This document shows positions 59,682-64,000 of a stretch of 64,000 nucleotides of DNA, piece by piece. Below the pieces are notes generated by a model that was given only the letters and a program-made list of their open reading frames with translations, made no database searches and had not been told where the DNA came from. The DNA comes from Occallatibacter savannae (lineage in GTDB: Bacteria; Acidobacteriota; Terriglobia; Terriglobales; Acidobacteriaceae), in contig NZ_QFFY01000001.1 of assembly GCF_003131205.1 (NCBI RefSeq), forward strand, positions 124,001 through 188,000, in the 5' to 3' direction. Each line of letters starts with the position of its first letter. Position 1 is the stretch's first letter. The position numbers were made by a program, and so were the translations under genes.

Positions 59682-62123
59682 ATGCGCTTCACGATCGAGC
59701 GGCTGCGTACGTTGGTGCTGGTGGCTGGAGTGCTGCTGGTGATCGCGCTCGGTGTGTTTCTGGGAGTGGGGAAGTTTCGGAATCGCTCCAGCAAAAAAGA
59801 CATTCCTCATGCGCTGGGGCTTGGCATTCAGGAAGAGGCGAATGGGTTTGTGTATACGCACGATGTGCGGGGACACACGCTCTACCGGATTCGCGCGTCG
59901 AAGCAGATCCAATTGAAGAAAGATGGGAAGACGTTTCTGCAATTGCATGATGTTGCCATTGAATTGTTCGCCGAGGACGGCAGCCGGGTGGACAAGATTG
60001 AGGGCGGCGAGTTCGAGTACAACCCGGGCGTGGGAATTGCGAAGGCGATGGGGCCGGTGGAGATCACGCTCATGAAGCCGACGGTGGCTCCGGCAATCGC
60101 GCCGAATGCCGCGGCGGGAAAGGCGATCGGTTCAAAGCAGATGCCCGACAAGCTGGTGTCTGCTGCGCAGACCGCGGCAAGCGGCGAGATTCACGTGAAG
60201 ACGAGCGGGCTGATTTTCAATCGCGAGAGCGGAGAGGCTTCGACCGAGAACAAGGTTGAGTTCTCGCTGACGCAGGGAAACGGGAGCGCGATTGGCGCGA
60301 AGTACGTGGCGCAGGAAGGCGTGCTGGTGCTGGATCGGGATGTGGAGTTGAACATCGAGCGCGGGGCGCAGCCGCTGAAGATGTTTGCTCGTCATGCGGA
60401 GTTCAATCGCGACGATCAGGCGTGCACACTGCAGGCAGCTACGATTCGGTACGGAAGCGACGCTTCGAGCGCGGAAAGGGCGAAGATATATTTCCGCAAG
60501 GATGGATCGGCGGAGCGATTAGATGCAGCCGGAGGATTCTCGGCAACAAGCGCGGCAGGAGGGCGGATCGCGGCGCCATCAGCAAAGTTGAGTTTCGATG
60601 AGCACAACGAGCCGGTACACGGAAGACTCGAGGGCGGAACGACAGTTGATTCCGAGAGCAATGGTCGGAAGGTGCACGGAGCCGCGCCTTCGATGGAACT
60701 GGTGTTTGCAGGGAAGGGTGTGTTGCGAAGCGCGCACCTGGAGCAGGGTGTGCAGATCGCGAGCGATGAAGTTCAAGGCGCGGAGAGGTCGCATCGGGAG
60801 TGGACGTCGCCGGTGCTGGATATTGCGTTCAGGGAAGCGGGAAAAGGGAAGGTTGAACCTGCATCGATGCATGGTACCGGGGGCGTAGTGGTTGCGGCTT
60901 CAACCCAGCATGGAAGCGGGCCTGCGACGCCGGAGAGATTGACGGCAGATGACGTGACAGGTGATTTCGGACCGCATGGAGAGTTGAGCAGTTTCACGGG
61001 AAAAGGGCACACGGCGATTACGCAGATGACTGCGGACGGGGTGCAGCAGTCGACGAGCGGAGATGTGGTGCTGGCGCACCTGGCAACCGCCAAGACGGCC
61101 AGCGGAAAGAAATCAGCGCAGAGCGGCTTGCAGATCAGTTCAGCATCGATGGACGGGCATGTGGTGCTGGTGCAGCAGCCGGAACCGAAGAACGGGATTG
61201 CGCAGGCGGCAGTGAAGGCGACAGCGGGCCATGCGGAATACGGTGATGCAGGGACGTGGCTTCATCTGACGGGGAGCCCGTGGGTGCGCGATGGAGGGCT
61301 CGAGGTTTTTGCGGACAAGCTGGACGTTTCGCAGGAGTCAGGTGATGCGATGGCCCACGGGAATGTGAAGGGTACGTGGGCGGGGGATGGGAAACGGGCT
61401 AGAGGTGGCGACGCGAGCCTGGGCTTCGGCGCGCAAGGCCCGGTGCATGTTGTGGCGCAGGAGGCGGAGCTTAAGCGATCGAGCGGGGCAGCAACGTTCA
61501 AAGGCGGCGTGCGGCTGTGGCAGGAGGGGAATTCGATCCAAGCGCCGTTGGTGGTGCTGGACAGAACGAAGCAGATGTTGACCGCGCAGACGACCAGCGC
61601 GAAGAGTCCCGTACAGGTGGTGCTGGTGAGCGCGATGGCGGTGCTGTCGGGTGAGCAGGTGAAACCGAAACAGACGGAGCCTTCGGTGATCAGGGTGAGC
61701 GGAGGGGATCTGCGGTATTCAGGCGCGGAACGCAAGGCTGTGATGCATGCAGGTGCGGTGGGAAGCGTGGTGGCTAACGCGGCGGATGCTCAGACGACGT
61801 CAAATGAGGTTGAGCTGGTGCTGCTGCCGGCGGGAGAACACGCGCGCAGCGGCGGAGCAGGCGGGCAGGTAGATCGGATGACGTCTCGGGGCAATGTCGA
61901 GGTCTCTTCGGCCGGGCGTCGCGGGATTGGCGAGCAGCTTGTCTATTCGAATGACACGGGAGACTTCGTTCTGACGGGGCGTGAGGGAGCACCGCCTGAG
62001 TTGATCGATCCGGTGCATGGAACGGTGACGGGACAGGCTTTGATTTTCAATAGTCGCAGTGATAGCGTCAGAGTCGACGGTGAGGGCCGGAAGACGACGA
62101 CCATGACGAAGGCGCCGAAGTAG
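59682..62123 (+). CDS. very large LptC/LptA-like lipopolysaccharide transport protein
   Basis: The 813-residue protein has an N-terminal membrane anchor (residues 9-31) like LptC. It is followed by an LptC-like periplasmic domain (about 45-150; GFVYTHDVRGHTLYRIRASK, LELF-like strands) and then long runs of beta strands of the OstA/LptA type, for example GLIFNRESGEASTENKVEFS. Typical LptC is about 190 residues and LptA about 185, so this protein is over twice their sum and may replace both as one periplasmic bridge. lptB follows 162 nt downstream, and rpoN after that. The internal repeats are degenerate. The start is coupled to the preceding gene. Confidence 0.85.
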   Translation: MRFTIERLRTLVLVAGVLLVIALGVFLGVGKFRNRSSKKDIPHALGLGIQEEANGFVYTHDVRGHTLYRIRASKQIQLKKDGKTFLQLHDVAIELFAEDGSRVDKIEGGEFEYNPGVGIAKAMGPVEITLMKPTVAPAIAPNAAAGKAIGSKQMPDKLVSAAQTAASGEIHVKTSGLIFNRESGEASTENKVEFSLTQGNGSAIGAKYVAQEGVLVLDRDVELNIERGAQPLKMFARHAEFNRDDQACTLQAATIRYGSDASSAERAKIYFRKDGSAERLDAAGGFSATSAAGGRIAAPSAKLSFDEHNEPVHGRLEGGTTVDSESNGRKVHGAAPSMELVFAGKGVLRSAHLEQGVQIASDEVQGAERSHREWTSPVLDIAFREAGKGKVEPASMHGTGGVVVAASTQHGSGPATPERLTADDVTGDFGPHGELSSFTGKGHTAITQMTADGVQQSTSGDVVLAHLATAKTASGKKSAQSGLQISSASMDGHVVLVQQPEPKNGIAQAAVKATAGHAEYGDAGTWLHLTGSPWVRDGGLEVFADKLDVSQESGDAMAHGNVKGTWAGDGKRARGGDASLGFGAQGPVHVVAQEAELKRSSGAATFKGGVRLWQEGNSIQAPLVVLDRTKQMLTAQTTSAKSPVQVVLVSAMAVLSGEQVKPKQTEPSVIRVSGGDLRYSGAERKAVMHAGAVGSVVANAADAQTTSNEVELVLLPAGEHARSGGAGGQVDRMTSRGNVEVSSAGRRGIGEQLVYSNDTGDFVLTGREGAPPELIDPVHGTVTGQALIFNSRSDSVRVDGEGRKTTTMTKAPK

Positions 62124-62285
62124 TGGACTGACGCGAATCGGCTAAAGCCCCTCTTCTATTTTTAACGGGTTTGCGGCACGACCGGAGAACACCCCACCAG
62201 GCAAGAGCAGCCTGTCGGGGACCCCGGTGAAGTCGTGCCCTTACGCTTCAGGCAATCGGGAAGCTTGTTCGTGCTCGGGAGTTCG

Positions 62286-63014
62286 ATGGACACACTGATC
62301 GCTGAGGGAATTGGCAAGACATATAAGGGGCGGCAGGTTGTACGCGGAGTCACGCTGAAGATTTCGCGCGGCGAGGTTGTCGGCCTCCTGGGACCGAACG
62401 GCGCGGGGAAGACGACGAGCTTCTACATGATCGTTGGGCTTGTGCCGCCGGAGTCGGGGCGGATTCTGGTCGACCAGAATGACATCACGCACGTGCCGAT
62501 GTATCTGCGGGCGCGGAATTTCGGGATCAGCTATCTGCCGCAGGAGCCGTCGGTGTTTCGGAAGCTGACGGTTGAGGAGAACATTCTGGCGGTGCTGGAG
62601 GCTCAGGCTCTGGACACGCGCGAGCGCAAGGCGAGGACGGAGCGGCTGATTGCACAGTTGAACCTGGGGCATATTCGCGGAACGAAGGGCTATGCGCTTT
62701 CGGGTGGTGAGCGGCGGCGCGTGGAGATTGCGCGGTCGTTGTGCATCCAGCCAAACTTCATTCTGCTGGATGAGCCGTTCAGCGGGATCGATCCGATTGC
62801 GGTGGCGGAGCTGCAGAAGATCATCTTCGACTTGAAGTCGAGTGGCATTGGGATTCTGATTACGGATCACAATGTGCGGGAGACGCTGAGCGTGACGGAT
62901 CGCGCCTACATCATTTCGGAGGGGCTCATCTTCAGAGCCGGAACTCCGCATGAATTGGGGAATGATGTTGAGGTGCGAAGGATCTATCTGGGTGAGGGGT
63001 TCTCACTAAATTAG
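62286..63014 (+). CDS. lptB: LPS export ABC transporter ATP-binding protein
   Basis: The ATG at 62286 has GGGAG upstream; an in-frame GTG at 62235 would add 17 unsupported residues. The 242-residue ATPase has Walker [18 protein letters not shown] (about residues 34-50), the Q-loop in [11 protein letters not shown], the signature [16 protein letters not shown] (about 140-155), Walker [13 protein letters not shown] and the switch His in LITDHNV. It powers LptB2FGC lipopolysaccharide extraction. LptF/G are not in the window. The gene order lptC/A-lptB-rpoN is the one common in Gram-negative bacteria. A small hairpin (62192-62220) lies in the gap before it. Confidence 0.95.
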   Translation: MDTLIAEGIGKTYKGRQVVRGVTLKISRGEVVGLLGPNGAGKTTSFYMIVGLVPPESGRILVDQNDITHVPMYLRARNFGISYLPQEPSVFRKLTVEENILAVLEAQALDTRERKARTERLIAQLNLGHIRGTKGYALSGGERRRVEIARSLCIQPNFILLDEPFSGIDPIAVAELQKIIFDLKSSGIGILITDHNVRETLSVTDRAYIISEGLIFRAGTPHELGNDVEVRRIYLGEGFSLN

Positions 63015-63016
63015 GC

Positions 63017-63051
63017 CAGCTTTCAGCTGTCGGCCGTCAGCTTTCAGTCTG
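63017..63051. repeat. heptamer array after lptB
   Basis: CAGCTTT, CAGCTGT, CGGCCGT, CAGCTTT and CAGTCTG run in phase from 3 nt after the lptB stop. Confidence 0.7.
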
Positions 63052-63189
63052 CGGCAGTGTTGATGGGTCCCGTTCATTCGACAGAAGGCGCTGAATGAAT
63101 GGTGCACGGCAGCTTCAACGCGGGTACAGGTCAGTCGATCTACAGTGCTAGCACCCCGGTTTGAGTCTCGATCCAACTGTCAGAATCTT

Positions 63190-63224
63190 CCCCGGTCCCC
63201 AAGTGCGAGGGACCGGGGGCACCC
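63190..63224. repeat. GGGGCACCC-type hairpin element
   Basis: Stem CCCCGGTCCC / GGGACCGGGG with 9-nt loop (CAAGTGCGA, the same loop as the copy at 47404) and GGGGGCACCC tail, in the lptB-rpoN gap. The remaining bases of the 63015-63355 gap show no gene. Confidence 0.7.
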
Positions 63225-63355
63225 CCGGCGCGGGCTTGGGACCTTCTCCTCCTGCGTAGGCACTCAGATTAGAAGGGTTTAACAAGTGAGCGGGTGCAGG
63301 GAATCTGCTACCCGATTACACTAGATGCAGTCCTAAAGGGAATCGAGTTGGCCGC

Positions 63356-64000
63356 ATGGCGCTGTTGCAACCCAAACTGAATTTGAAGGTGGCACAACGC
63401 CAGGTCCTTACGCCGGGCCTGATGCAGATGGTGAGCGTGCTTGCGCTCAACAAGCTCGAGCTGAAGGAGATGATCGATGCCGAGATGGTGGAGAACCCCG
63501 TCCTGGAAGAGATTGACGAATCGGTTCCAATGCTGGATGAGGTGGCAAGCAGGCAAGAACAGGATTTACTTCCCGAGCGGGTGGACGGACAGGCGGATGC
63601 CGCGACCGAGCCCAAGGATCCCTTCGCCGAGATCGATTTCGGGTCGTATTTTCAGGAGTACCTTGACCCGGGCTATCGCACCCAGCCGGAGTATGAGGAC
63701 AGCGAGAAGCCGTCGTTCGAGAACTTTCTTTCGCAACCTACCACGCTCACCGATCACCTGGCGTGGCAGCTGGGAGCATTGACGCTGGAGCCGGAGCTGG
63801 AGATCGCGGCAGATTTCGTGATCGGGAATCTGGATGAAGACGGTTATCTCTCGGTTAATCGCGATGAACTGATCGACTCTTTTGCTCAGTTCGCTGAGAA
63901 CAAGGAGAAGGACCGCGAGGCACTATGCGAGCAGATCAGGCGCGGGATCGACCTGGTACAGCATCTCGATCCAGCGGGAGTGGGGGCAGCGGATTTGAAG
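63356..64000 (+). CDS. rpoN: RNA polymerase sigma-54 factor (3' part beyond the window)
   Basis: The ATG at 63356 begins ALLQPKLNLKVAQRQVLTPG, the region I start of sigma-54 that contacts the activator and inhibits isomerisation. 215 residues are visible. A Gln-rich helix region (LMQMVSVLALNKLELKEMID) is followed by an acidic linker (region II; about 55-110) and the start of the core-binding domain (PTTLTDHLAWQLGALTLEPE). The RpoN box lies outside. It follows lptB, the usual place. It is the sigma factor needed by the NtrC-family regulator at 36559. Confidence 0.95.
   Translation, partial: MALLQPKLNLKVAQRQVLTPGLMQMVSVLALNKLELKEMIDAEMVENPVLEEIDESVPMLDEVASRQEQDLLPERVDGQADAATEPKDPFAEIDFGSYFQEYLDPGYRTQPEYEDSEKPSFENFLSQPTTLTDHLAWQLGALTLEPELEIAADFVIGNLDEDGYLSVNRDELIDSFAQFAENKEKDREALCEQIRRGIDLVQHLDPAGVGAADLK

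Overview
The window looks like a chromosomal stretch from an Acidobacteriota bacterium of the Terriglobia/Acidobacteriaceae type. This is inferred, with no database search. The grounds are the high G+C content, the mix of families (secreted carboxypeptidase-regulatory-like proteins, GH31/GH3 glycosidases, a large LptC/LptA protein, split GlyQ/GlyS, a three-subunit succinate dehydrogenase) and the many intergenic hairpin and heptamer repeats. I see no prophage, insertion sequence, CRISPR array, tRNA or rRNA.

Layout. 0-7.7 kb: a cut-off PAS histidine kinase, TPM and LemA envelope proteins, an aldo/keto reductase, a STAS/anti-sigma-kinase pair, a PRC-MgtE_N-CBS protein and a membrane protein. 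8.3-13.6 kb: nitronate monooxygenase-like enzyme, BON protein, SDR, CpsB-like phosphatase, PurQ. 13.6-21.6 kb: GH31 and GH3 glycosidases around a GntR-LacI-type regulator, plus a PD-(D/E)XK-like protein. 22.3-27.4 kb: rdgB and an sdhC-(AhpD-like)-sdhA-(YciI)-sdhB operon. 27.5-34.4 kb: repeat-rich DNA, pncB, a TetR-SDR pair, a membrane protein and a cytochrome c. 34.4-43.8 kb: a sigma-54 response regulator and a histidine kinase flanking a TPR gene, then a 16-haem cytochrome gene and an NHL protein. Three reading frames are broken in this block. 44-53.7 kb: PilZ protein with a possible c-di-GMP riboswitch leader, Hfq-like protein, inositol-phosphatase-like enzyme, ferredoxin, recO, GNAT, diguanylate cyclase, glyQ and glyS. 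54-64 kb: two tandem secreted phosphoesterases, an RNase T2, an aldo/keto reductase, then lptC/A-lptB-rpoN, cut by the window end.

How the parts connect. RpoN, the NtrC-type regulator and a weak -24/-12 match before the cytochrome gene suggest sigma-54 control of the haem cluster. Two TGTGA-N6-TCACG sites flank the same block. The diguanylate cyclase, PilZ protein and GEMM-like leader form a possible c-di-GMP module. The least-explained signal is non-coding: (i) arrays of degenerate 7-bp units, mostly starting just after stop codons; (ii) two hairpin families with fixed flanks and compensated stems; (iii) a roughly 330-bp element in two inverted copies 20 kb apart.
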